From NCBI GenBank assembly GCA_000729835.1, contig JFHB01000284.1, forward strand, positions 1-30,971: a DNA stretch of 30,971 nt, read 5' to 3'. The notes under the pieces are model-generated. The model worked only from the letters and a program-made list of their open reading frames with translations, was not told the DNA's origin and searched no databases. The DNA comes from Atkinsonella hypoxylon (Eukaryota > Ascomycota > Sordariomycetes > Hypocreales > Clavicipitaceae). A program made the position numbers and the translations under genes. Shown piece by piece: positions 21,010 to 30,173 of this stretch; the first letter of the stretch is position 1; the number at the start of each line of letters is the position of its first letter.

Positions 21010-23121
21010 ATGGGTAACTGCAGCTCTTCGTGCTGCGGCGGTACGCGATATGACACCGCCCTACTGTCCTTTGTTTGTTCCTGTTTCCGCTGACGCGACC
21101 TGCCCTAGGTCGATCCCGTGAAGGTCTTTACGAACCAGTGCTTGCTGATAGCGAACGCGAGGCTGTCGCTGACCTGCTGCAATATCTTGAAAATGTTGGT
21201 TGATGAGTCCTTTCCTGTCCACGACTGAACCACCATACTGACAAGTGATTGTAGCGCGGCGAAACAGATTTCTTCTCCGGCGAACCTCTCCGCGCCTTGA
21301 GTACTCTAGTGTTTTCAGAAAACATAGACCTTCAACGAAGTGCAAGCCTTACTTTTGCGGAAATAACTGAGCGAGGTATGCCAACAAGATCCATGCATTG
21401 TCTGCTAGCTTCGGTATCTGCTCAGCCAGAAAAGCTTGATGGAATGCAGCAACCAAGTAGACTTGTGATATGTTGCTGAATGTCGAACTCCTAGACGTTC
21501 GAGAGGTCGACCGAGATACACTTGAACCCATTCTATTCTTGTTGCAAAGCCCTGACATCGAGGTTCAGAGGGCTGCTAGCGCCGCGTTGGGGAATCTGGC
21601 CGTCAACAGTAAGCACTACTCTTCTGGATATCGAGAGCAAACCCGTCATTGTGCTAATCTCCCTGCAGCTGAGAACAAGGTGCTCATTGTTCAACTCGGC
21701 GGTTTGACTCCCTTGATACGTCAGATGCTGTCTCCTAATGTTGAGGTGCAATGCAATGCTGTTGGGTGCATCACAAATTTGGCTACGCATGAAGAGAATA
21801 AAGCCAAGATCGCGAGATCCGGAGCTCTTGGCCCCTTGACAAGACTGGCTAAATCGCGAGATATGCGCGTACAGAGGAACGCTACAGGAGCGCTGCTCAA
21901 TATGACGCACTCTGGTACGTTCGACTTGAGAAATTCACATCCTGCGTTTTTTTAACCCCTCTTATTGTAGATGAGAATCGTCAGCAGCTTGTAAACGCAG
22001 GTGCTATCCCTGTCCTTGTCCAACTCCTTTCCTCGCCTGATGTCGATGTGCAATACTACTGCACCACAGCTCTAAGCAACATCGCTGTCGATGCCAATAA
22101 CAGACGCAAGCTCGCTTCCTCAGAACCGAAGCTGGTCCAATCCCTCGTCAACCTTATGGATTCATCGTCCCCCAAAGTGCAATGCCAAGCAGCACTGGCG
22201 TTAAGAAATCTAGCTTCAGATGAGAAATACCAACTGGACATCGTTCGAGCAAACGGCCTAGCCCCGCTCCTTAGACTACTCCAATCATCGTACCTTCCAC
22301 TTATTCTATCAGCAGTCGCTTGCATCCGAAACATATCGATCCATCCCATGAACGAGTTACCGATCATCGAAGCGAATTTCCTTAGACCATTGGTTGATTT
22401 ATTAGGATCTACCGATAATGAAGAAATCCAGTGCCACGCCATTTCCACTTTGCGAAATCTTGCTGCTAGTTCGGACCGAAACAAGGCGCTTGTTCTGGAT
22501 GCGGGAGCAGTGCAGAAATGCAAGCAGTTGGTACTCGACGTACCTGTGACTGTACAGTCGGAAATGACCGCAGCCATTGCAGTTCTTGCACTCAGCGACG
22601 ACTTGAAGTCACACCTACTCAACCTTGGCGTCTGCGACGTCTTGATTCCCTTGACACACTCGCCCAGCATTGAAGTCCAAGGCAACAGCGCCGCGGCGCT
22701 GGGTAATTTATCTTCGAAAGGTGAGCTATATGACTTAGTGACATCTATTATTCTTATTCAGCGATGTGAACTAATTTGTAATTGCACAGTTGGCGACTAC
22801 TCTATCTTCATAGAAGACTGGAATGAGCCGAAAGGTGGAATCCATGGATATCTGAGCCGGTTTTTACAGTCCGGAGACCCCACCTTTCAGCATATAGCTG
22901 TTTGGACCTTGCTACAATTATTCGAGTCGGAAGACAAAACGCTTATTGGCCTAATTGGCAAAGCGGATGATATAATAGAGAATGTCCGTACCATTGCAAA
23001 TCGACAGGTTGAAACGGAGCCCGAGTTTGAAGAAGAGGACGAAGGCGAAGTGGTCAACTTGGCCCAACGATGCTTAGAGCTTCTTGGTCAGAGCATGTCC
23101 AAAGCCCATATTGAAGGTTGA
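21010..23121 (+). CDS. VAC8: Vac8, vacuolar armadillo-repeat protein
   Basis: CDS join(21010..21040,21109..21194,21255..21375,21495..21608,21669..21914,21971..22720,22790..23121), 559 aa. It is a lipid-anchored scaffold on the vacuole membrane that acts in vacuole inheritance, homotypic fusion, nucleus-vacuole junctions and selective autophagy (known for yeast Vac8). The N-terminus MGNCSSSCC offers Gly2 for N-myristoylation and Cys4, Cys8 and Cys9 for palmitoylation. Armadillo repeats fill about residues 60-500, for example AASAALGNLAVN, NAVGCITNLATHEENK, NATGALLNMTHS, CTTALSNIAVD, AALALRNLASDEKYQ, AVACIRNISIHP, AISTLRNLAASSD and SAAALGNLSSK. An acidic stretch (EPEFEEEDEGE) precedes the end. 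The six introns are all placed by phase and family alignment. The second uses a poor donor, GTTGGT, but EN|RGETDFF requires it. Length and layout match filamentous-fungal Vac8. Confidence 0.95.
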
Positions 23122-23772
23122 GCATGCCAACGGCCAATGAAGATTTCCAAGCCACGTTTCCTTCTGTCTCGCATTCGCTGTGTATCCACCTTTGACCCAG
23201 CTGAAAGGGCCAGGTAGCAAAGCAACGGTGTTTCAAGGCGTCCAAGACTTTTACCCGGTTTAGTCTGATACAACGTTTTTTCATGGAGAAATACTCATCT
23301 CTTTATACGACTTTGTCTTTGCCATACGACGTATCCCTCCCTCAGGTCAACTCAAGTATCGCTGCAACATTGAGTTCGAATCCTCTTTTTCAGATTTGAT
23401 TCTCCATCAAAATTGTATCAGCGCTCTACAGCCTGTAAAGACTCTCGCAGCAATCTCCAAGTTTCAATTGAGGGTTTGTGATGCATCAATGGCAATTCTT
23501 ATCCCGAAAGCATATTTGGCGAAGGACGTTGATTAGCCCAGCATTGACTTTCTTTTATTTAGCAAGTCTTCTTATGAAGGGGATGAATATGCAAGGCGGG
23601 AGGTTTAAGCATGATAGCTGTAATTAGACAAAGATGTTTTACTAGCCAATTTATTATACCCGATTAATCTAACTTGACTGTAGAGACACGACCTACCGTG
23701 GATGACTGGAAAAACAAATGCCCACAACGCCGGAAGCAATGCAAATCCTGGTCACCTTTTTGAAAATGACGA
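23122..23772. other. Convergent intergenic region (VAC8 / IMP1)
   Basis: 651 bp containing the 3' flanks of both genes. I see no gene or repeat. Confidence 0.5.
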
Positions 23773-24356
23773 CTACTCTTCATTCAACGGTTGCAGAGCA
23801 CTAGTAAACCACTTCCTCTCTCTCCAGGGAAGAATCCTGGCCACAACCTTGCCTTGTATGAGCGCCAACGGGAGAGGTCCGAATTGTCTAGAGTCCCTCG
23901 AAGCTGGTAAGTTATCACCGACTATCCAACAATGTCCCTCAGGAACCTAGATAGACACCAATGGCGTTAATATTCGAGTTGGCCAAACGGTAAAGCTGTG
24001 TCGACATAAGCACGAGCGTTTCATTGTACCTGTATCATTTGCTCCTCTCCTTTCTCACCAGGCGTCCCGAGAGATACATAATCACCGGGCATGCCGACCA
24101 CACGCTTAACGCCATTCTGATTTGCGAAGATTGGAATCTTGTAGAGAACCAGGTCTCCGACGCCTATGCCCCTTCCTAGACGGCGTCGCATGTCGGCGGC
24201 GATCCAGTCACCGTCCACAGTAAAGGTGGGAAGCATAGACGGGCCTTGAGCTGGGGAGATCTGGATGACGTGTGTAAAGGTCAGATGAGCCAGGCAGGTG
24301 ATTTTGAGGGTGGAGAGGGCGAAGCGGACTGGGTGTCCGAGGAAATGGGTGAACAT
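23773..24356 (-). CDS. IMP1: Mitochondrial inner membrane protease subunit 1 (Imp1)
   Basis: CDS complement(join(23773..23946,24030..24356)), 167 aa. It is a signal-peptidase-family (S26) serine protease of the mitochondrial inner membrane that removes sorting signals from intermembrane-space proteins. Ser in SPAQGPSMLPTF is the nucleophile and Lys in NGVKRVVGMPGDY is the general base. The second exon (58 codons) carries the third signature, GDNLPASRDSRQFGPLPLAL. The 83-nt intron joins EEQMIQ|VPEGHCWIVGDN in phase 0. The start is the first in-frame ATG (MFTHFLGHPVRF), which gives the usual length with one N-terminal membrane segment. The frame is open for 41 more codons upstream but without an ATG. 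A 7-codon uORF (24442-24465) lies in the leader. It is divergent from mitochondrial IF-3. Confidence 0.9.
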
Positions 24357-24781
24357 TGGGTTGATGGGCGCCGTTCGAACGGATGGCGATGAATTCAGCT
24401 GAGAACGAAATGATGACGAATTTTGAAGGGCGAGTGGGAGGCTAAAATATTGTTGGCAAGAACATAGCGGAGGCGACACACTGGGTTAGCCGGGTTCTGG
24501 TCGCATCGACTTGTTGTATTGAATATTTTCATACACGTGTGCTTTACTGTGTCATTGAGGATTGAATGATTGAATGTGGAAGCTGTTCAACTGGCCTCGG
24601 GAAGTTTGGTGCGCTCTGTCGCTCATTGGTTGATTGAGATTTCAATGTGGATTCTATCTTGTTCGTTGCGGTTTGCAGCTCGAGCTACTGTTTCTCGACT
24701 CATAGTTACTCCAAGGCCCATCCGAATGTCCGCAAAGGCCATGTCTGGAAACTTGCTGCTCGGTTAAAAAAATTATATGTC
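24357..24781. promoter_or_regulatory. Shared divergent upstream region of IMP1 and mitochondrial IF-3
   Basis: 425 bp between the start codons of two mitochondrial genes transcribed apart. It contains ACACGTGT (24533-24540, an E-box) and an inverted CCAAT (ATTGG at 24625-24629). CCAAT is the HAP-complex site associated with respiratory genes in fungi. Co-regulation is inferred from position only. Confidence 0.4.
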
Positions 24782-25651
24782 ATGACGATGAAACCAGCAC
24801 AATGCGTCAACAGCTCCCGCACAGCCCTTTACCGCGTCTTCATCTCCCCAATTGGCGGGACATCGCTTCGAGTACCGAGATGGACGCTGATGCCAACTCC
24901 TCGTCAAGGCCTTCCCCAATCCTCGTTGCCCCCTTTGCCTGCTCTCTCTCGAACCGCCATATTTCGTCAGATCCGTGCCTACGCCAACAAGCCCCCTGCG
25001 CGTGGTCCTCGCGGACCTACCTCCGCCGCCGCCGCAGAGCAAGTAGCCCACGATGAACGCGGCTTCGACACGCGCTACACCACCCAAAAGGACATTGAGC
25101 GATCCGGCCGCGACCGACCGCCCCGAGACCACGAGATAACCGACCCGCAGATCATGGTCATCGACAACGGTGTCACCGAGGGTCCTCTAAAGACATCATT
25201 CGTCCTTACGAAGCTGGAACCCCACGAATCTCTGCGCATGATACAGGCTTACACCCCTGATCCCAAAAACGGCCATGGCTCCCCTCAGTACGCGGTTTGC
25301 AAGATAGTAAACAAGAAGGAAGAGTACGAGCGGCAGAAACAGCTCAAGGAGAGGAAGTCGGCGACGGGGAAACCCAAGCAGAAAGAGCTGGAGTTGACGT
25401 GGGCGATAGGGGACCACGATTTGGCGACCAAGATGAGGCAGATGGGCGGCTTTCTGGCCAAGGGATTCAAGGTGGAGGTTTTGGTGGCGAGGAAGAAGGG
25501 TGGGAAGCAAGTCGAAGGGAGCGAGGCGGAGGAGGTGGTGAGGAAGGTTCGGGAGGAGGTTGAGAAGAATGGGGGCAGAGAGGCAAAGCCCGCGACCGGA
25601 CAGCCTGGAAGGTTGATGAAATTTTTTCTTGAGGGCAAACAGGCGAAGTGA
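24782..25651 (+). CDS. Mitochondrial translation initiation factor IF-3
   Basis: Single-exon CDS, 289 aa. It is a mitochondrial-matrix initiation factor (the yeast counterpart is Aim23) that keeps ribosomal subunits apart and promotes correct start-codon selection. The first 70 residues are rich in Arg/Ser/Pro without acidic residues (ending RTAIFRQIRAYANKPP), a typical targeting sequence. The IF3-N region is about 120-165 (DPQIMVIDNGVTEGPLKTSF, then LEPHESLRMIQAY). A charged linker helix (KKEEYERQKQLKERK) leads into the IF3-C region (KELELTWAIGDHDLATKMRQ, then MGGFLAKGFKVEVLVARKKG). The start is the first in-frame ATG at 24782; a second lies at 24788. The last 100 codons are unusually G/A-rich on the coding strand, reflecting the Lys/Glu/Gly composition. 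Confidence 0.9.
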   Translation: MTMKPAQCVNSSRTALYRVFISPIGGTSLRVPRWTLMPTPRQGLPQSSLPPLPALSRTAIFRQIRAYANKPPARGPRGPTSAAAAEQVAHDERGFDTRYTTQKDIERSGRDRPPRDHEITDPQIMVIDNGVTEGPLKTSFVLTKLEPHESLRMIQAYTPDPKNGHGSPQYAVCKIVNKKEEYERQKQLKERKSATGKPKQKELELTWAIGDHDLATKMRQMGGFLAKGFKVEVLVARKKGGKQVEGSEAEEVVRKVREEVEKNGGREAKPATGQPGRLMKFFLEGKQAK

Positions 25652-25872
25652 GTTGTGACCAAGGCGACGACACGAGTTCAGAGGTGGATCGTACGTACGA
25701 GAATGGGGATACAGCTCAGGCACGGTGCTACCAGCAATGTAAAGCACAACGCTTCCGAGCTTTGTGGCAAGGCATATATACACGCTCTCATTTAGCATCA
25801 ATAACCTGTACTTTTCGAAAAACAACCCAACGCCAAACACCACACATGATATCCCACTCCGCCAATAGCCGC

Positions 25873-26452
25873 TTACAAGATCTCATCCTCATCCACGTCG
25901 TTCGACGTCTCACCCACAGGCTTCGGATTCCGCAGATCGAACCCATCATCAACATCATCCGTCTCCCACCCCCTCTCCTCGCCCGCATCCATCAGCGCTC
26001 CAAATCGGCTCCCCGTCTCGACCTCCGCCTCGTCGACCCCCGCATCCCGATTCACCTCCTCCCACGCACGGCTCCTCTTCTGCACAGCCTTGGCCCGCCC
26101 AATGCTCTTCTCAATCTTCTTGCCCGTCCGCTCCGTCACCGCCTCCGCCGTCTCCAGCTCCTTCTCGTGGCGGCGTCGCATCTTGCTCGACCTGCGGCTC
26201 TTGCGCGCGGGCTTGGTCTTCTTCGGTATACCTGCCGAGCGATGGACATCTAGGATCGAAGGGCGAAAGTCGGAAGTCAGGCGTTTGGTAGGGGGGATAT
26301 CCTTTAGGGACTTGTCGGTGTTGATGGAGGGGGATGTGGCGCGGCGGGCGGCGCGCGAGTGTTTGGACGGGGCTGCGGGTGGTTAGTTTTTTTTTTTTTT
26401 TTTTGTAATGGGATTTTTTCGGGGGCCGGCGAGTACCTCTGCTTTTGGCCAT
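25873..26452 (-). CDS. ALB1: Ribosome biogenesis protein Alb1
   Basis: CDS complement(join(25873..26372,26437..26452)), 171 aa. It is a small basic nuclear/nucleolar shuttling factor that accompanies pre-60S subunits with Arx1 (known for yeast Alb1). The first exon is only 16 nt (MAKSR). After a 64-nt intron the family motif reads APSKHSRAARRATSPSINTD, then KSLKDIPPTKR, a basic stretch KKTKPARKSRRSSKMRRRHE, a predicted helix to about residue 115 and an acidic C-terminus ending NDVDEDEIL. The intron has an 18-A run (T at 26387-26404 on the plus strand) and a CTAAC branch site just before the CCGCAG acceptor. Without the intron the frame is lost, so single-exon prediction would start wrongly at 26181. 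It is convergent with IF-3 (221-bp gap). Confidence 0.87.
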
Positions 26453-26832
26453 TGTGAGGATATGTCCTTGGGTTTTTTTTTCCCTTATTTGCGAAGGGAA
26501 CTGCGGATGCGGTGGGTGATAGAATTTTGGATGGCACTCCCCACGTTTGATAAGCGATTGGCGTTGTTGATGTCGCTGATTAGATGAGATGAGCAGTTAA
26601 CCCACTTGGGTCGAGTGTGGATCCAGAGTTGGACGTGAACGTGCTTGATTGGATGGAGGTGGGTCGTAGAGACTAATGTGGAAAAGGTTACCGAATTACT
26701 AGTGTCTTTCAGGGATTTATTAGTGCAATATTATTATTTAACCACAATGTGTGTGTCAATGAGTACATATATAGAAGAGTAACAGTAATTGTTGTGCATC
26801 ATATTCGTGCCCTCCATCAACGGCTTCGACAG
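26453..26832. other. Intergenic region (Alb1 upstream / amidase-like 3' end)
   Basis: 380 bp with the Alb1 promoter and the 3' flank of the amidase-like gene. I see no gene. Confidence 0.5.
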
Positions 26833-29298
26833 CTAACCCATCCTTTGCTCAGCTTCCTCCAACACTTCCGGCGCCTCTTTGACTGCACCGTCAACAACTC
26901 TCCTCGCATTCTGGCCTGGTGGAAATGTGAATCGTCCCTTGTCAACCTTGGTTCGCCACTGGGCATGCTGAAACGTAGCTTCCACAAGCTTAACAAGCGT
27001 GGTATCACTGCCCTCTGGACCAACAATCGTGGCGTAGATAGGGTGATACTCAGTCTGATGACTGATGCTTGAGTTGTACGGGAATTGAGCAACTACAGAC
27101 ACTTAGGGCGACTCATAGAACACATAAATGGAAAAGAGTTCGTTTGCTTACATGGTGCGAGAATTTGCGGCGTTTGTAAGATGGAGGAGAGCAGGCCAGA
27201 AGTGACGCCGTGTATCGTGCTTGGTTGTCTATGCTGCATTAATAACAGAAACAGTGAGAACGATTCAGAAATGGACATACGGGCCTATGTATCGCGGCGC
27301 ATCACTCGCATAAGGCGTGATAAGCACAGTATCGCGCTTCCCACTGATGGCCATGATATTGTCATTGAACCATTTTTTGAAGACTGCAATGCGAGCTTGG
27401 TATTCCTTATACTGGGCATCGCTCACATTCTTACCTAGGCCCCTGTTCCTAAAGTCAGACAATTATGCAGCGAGTGTTTCTTGTGCAAAACAAACCATTG
27501 GTATGAGACTGTAGCTTCCACCTTCGGCTCCTTTCCGAATTTGTCGTGGTACTCTTTTCGGAATGCATCATGCTGGTGGTAGTACTCGTAGCAAAACGAG
27601 TAGAACGGGGCCTGAGCTCATATTAGAATGGTAAGCCATATTTAGTCTAACAAAGGAGGAGAGCCGTCTACATTCTTCATATAGTCTTGCAGTGCTTGGC
27701 CGTTTGCCTCGGCAGGTGGCTTCGACGCCCACGATTTTTGCAACGCAATGTTCTTGGATTTGACTCCGAGAAATGCCTCGACTGCGGCGACAAACTCCCC
27801 ATGGTTCTCTTTCTGCTTGTTGTAGGTCTCGTCTAAATCTGTAACCGAGATGAGTTGTTTGGGGAGTGTGATGGGCGGGCTGGAGAGAGACTTGTGCACT
27901 ATGGCGACGGCGTTGTGGAAAAGTTCAGACAGGCCGGTGCCCAGAAGGCTAATTGTATCCAGTTTGCTGCTTTGCAGTCAGACAAGAAGAACAGCTTGTG
28001 AAACTTTTGGGGCCATCAAGTTTCGTATATCAGGCTTACGGAGCATTAATTTGAGTGTTATCCAAGGATAGGACCCCTGGGGTTGTACGAAGAGCAAATA
28101 GCCCCTGAGCAGCCGCAGTTTCGAAGGTTTGTCCAATAGCTAGATTGTTGCCCGGTCAGTTGCTAATTATACCTCAGTGTTTAAGGCTCACGAGCATGAT
28201 CTCGCCATCGAAGCCAGTAGAGGCTCTAAGCCACTCATATCCGCCCAAGGAGCTCGCGGCGCCAGTTGGCCCCCCTGCAGCATCTTGATGCCCGTCCTCT
28301 CGCGGATTCTTTGGAGCGGTAACGTCTTGCCACTCTCTCCCAGAGCCAAACTGAGCAGATTTGGTCTTTCCTACAATCACAGCGCCAAGGTCTATCAGTC
28401 TTTTTGCAAATGCAGCCGTAGCATTTGCTGTCCCATTGTGTAGTTGGCTCCACGAGGTACTCGAAACATTTGAAGGAACGCCTTTCAATGACATTGAATC
28501 TGGCACTGTGAAGCGGTAGCCCTTGAGAGGTGCACCTTGAGGAGAAATAGTACTGTACAGCCTCGATGGCACTGGGATGCCGGCATAATTCTTCCCATCG
28601 TGCGGTGGTAGTTGCAGAACTTCAAATCTGCTCCTATTAACACTCTATATCCAATTTTCTTTTATCACTGGACCTGCAATACCTATCGGTTCCATCGACC
28701 GTGTCAGGGTACACGCCGAAAGTGAATGCATCCAACGTGTCGTCGTATATCCTCCATGCCTGATGCACATTGGGACCATGTAAGATGTAAGGCCCGACAG
28801 GTAAATCCGGTACGGCGCGCCGGCTGATGCGACTGGTGTCTTTACGCAAATGCAAGACGGGCTTGCCAGGACTGACAGAGGAGATCGCCTTGCTTGAGTT
28901 CTTAGCTGCTTTTTCGATAAGCACGCTACCAAACTCGGGGACGAAGACATCGTCGTAAAGGGCGAAACGGCGCAAGGTTTCGTCGAGGCCGTTGTACACT
29001 TGATCAGATTCCAGGACTGTCACAGGGAGGATGACATCGGGATAGATGGTCTCTTGGATTGTGCCCTATCTAGACGCATGAGCTTCCTCCACTGCTTGTT
29101 CGCCCTCACCAGGTTCAGCCACTCTTCGGGCTTCATAGGTAGTGAAACTGTCTGGACAGAAATGAACCAACGTACCAGAATCTGCGGATGGATAAGATAT
29201 TCCGATCCTGCCACAACGGTGGTCAGTACCGTTTTGAGGCTCATGATGGGCGATTGACCCGTAGAGTAGGAGTCGATGCATTCGCGCAGCCCGATCAT
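26833..29298 (-). CDS. Amidase-signature protein lacking both catalytic serines
   Basis: CDS complement(join(26833..27092,27152..27228,27281..27448,27496..27611,27672..27966,28040..28139,28206..28633,28683..29065,29176..29298)), 649 aa, nine exons. The N-terminal 170 residues (SEYLIHPQIL, TIYPDVILPVTVLE, YDDVFVPEF) match the leader region of fungal amidase-signature proteins. The AS core begins near VPSRLYSTISPQGAPLKGYR. Lys258 is present in AVIVGKTKSAQFG. The glycine/serine loop reads AAGGPTGAASSLGGYEW, with Pro291/Thr292 where the family has Ser-Ser. The nucleophile segment reads GFDAIGQTFETAAAQGLF, with Gln315 in place of Ser and Phe317 in place of Arg. The C-terminal half (KLDTISLLG, then PQILAPFAQFPYNSSISHQT) is intact. 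Inferred: amide hydrolysis is lost, so this is a pseudoenzyme or a gene in early decay. The intron at 28140-28205 needs a GC donor. The start could instead be Met19 at 29244. Confidence 0.8.
28140..28205 (-). other. Putative GC-AG intron in the amidase-like gene
   Basis: Only splicing ...GGC TTC GAT G|gcgaga ... aatctag|CT ATT GGA gives an in-frame, gap-free alignment to the family. The only nearby GT (GTGAGC, donor base at 28191) leaves the wrong phase and shifts the frame. GCGAGA differs by one base from the good donor GTGAGA. Confidence 0.55.
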
Positions 29299-29460
29299 CT
29301 TGCGAGAGCATCGACATGGCTAGTAGACGGGAAGTAAATTGAGGTTTCTCTCGTGGGGGCGGATCACGGTGAATCTTGTTGCCCGGGGCAGCTCCTCGCA
29401 TCATGCAGGAGCCCCCAAGAGCAGGAGAGAGTGATGCCTAAAGCGCAGCAGGAGGCCTCC

Positions 29461-29468
29461 TTACGTAA
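29461..29468. promoter_or_regulatory. TTACGTAA palindrome, possible bZIP (Pap1/Yap-type) site
   Basis: TTACGTAA is a known AP-1-like (Pap1/Yap) binding sequence in fungi. It lies 163 bp before the amidase-like start codon within a 12-bp palindrome. An 8-mer can occur by chance in 31 kb. Confidence 0.25.
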
Positions 29469-30108
29469 GGAAAACAGTTTCTTTTGTCTCAGAGTTGAGG
29501 ATAAAAATTATCGCGTTCTCTTTTAGTTGGAACCATAGTCAGTCAATCAATCACAGTTCATTCATCCCATCATTCATTGCCCAAAGGGAGCGCGCATCGT
29601 GCGACAAATCTCACTCGAGGTTGCATTCTGCGCCGCAGAGTATATCAGCTCAGCTGAGGTTATTCGTACGTAAGAGACAATGTGTGCGGCATGCTTATTT
29701 CACGTGTGCCGACCTGCGTATTCGCCCCGAAAACCTTTACCGGTGAGCTGAATGAGAACAGGGCGCCGCGAAGCCTCAGCCTTGTGGAGAGCGAAAGACA
29801 AGGCATACACATTTGACGAACCGTTCCATTTACACTCCCATTGGCCACCTCTTTGCTGATGGGATATTTTTGTTAGCTCTTCGGAATAGCGTCGGGCGTA
29901 AGACTGGCTGTGCTATTTACAACTAACAATTGTCAGGTTTAACAATGATTATAAAACAGAGGCTTTCTGTGCCTTGTTTGGCAACAATTAAACTCCTCAT
30001 CCGTCTAGCTTCACCTTCAGAAGCATCTAATACTACTCAAGTGATCATACACTGGACTTACAATTCTCCCTGCACCAAACTTTACCATAAAAAATATCTT
30101 TGCCTGAC

Positions 30109-30153
30109 CGCCTTGATAACCGCCTTGATAACCGCCTTGATAACCGCCTTGAC
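30109..30153. repeat. 12-bp tandem repeat x3.75 (CGCCTTGATAAC)
   Basis: Three exact CGCCTTGATAAC units and a 9-bp partial one end 20 bp before the HAD-like start codon. In the HAD frame a TGA lies at 30150-30152, so the repeat is leader or promoter, not coding on the plus strand. Confidence 0.85.
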
Positions 30154-30173
30154 TGAACCCGAGAGACAACAAG

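Larger units (their letters stand above)
29299..30173. other. Divergent intergenic region (amidase-like / HAD-like)
   Basis: 875 bp upstream of both flanking genes. It contains the 12-bp palindrome CCTTACGTAAGG (29459-29470), a related CGTACGTAAG near 29664, and a 12-bp tandem repeat (30109-30153) close to the HAD start. No coding region is supported. Confidence 0.5.

Noticed and set aside
23371..23388. TGAGTTCGAATCCTC, resembling a tRNA B box
   Set aside because: No matching A box or acceptor-stem pairing was found at the right distance.
24357..24479. N-terminal extension of IMP1 from a GTG codon
   Set aside because: The frame is open but has no ATG, and the length from the ATG at 24356 already fits the Imp1 family.
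25196..25843. 215-codon Leu-rich minus-strand frame
   Set aside because: It is antisense to mitochondrial IF-3, whose domains are clear. The length comes from the G/A-rich Lys/Glu codons.
28174..28205. Extension of the amidase exon through GEIMLVSLKH to a stop
   Set aside because: It would truncate the protein at the catalytic segment, and no GT donor there restores the frame used by all downstream exons. The GC-donor model explains the whole gene.
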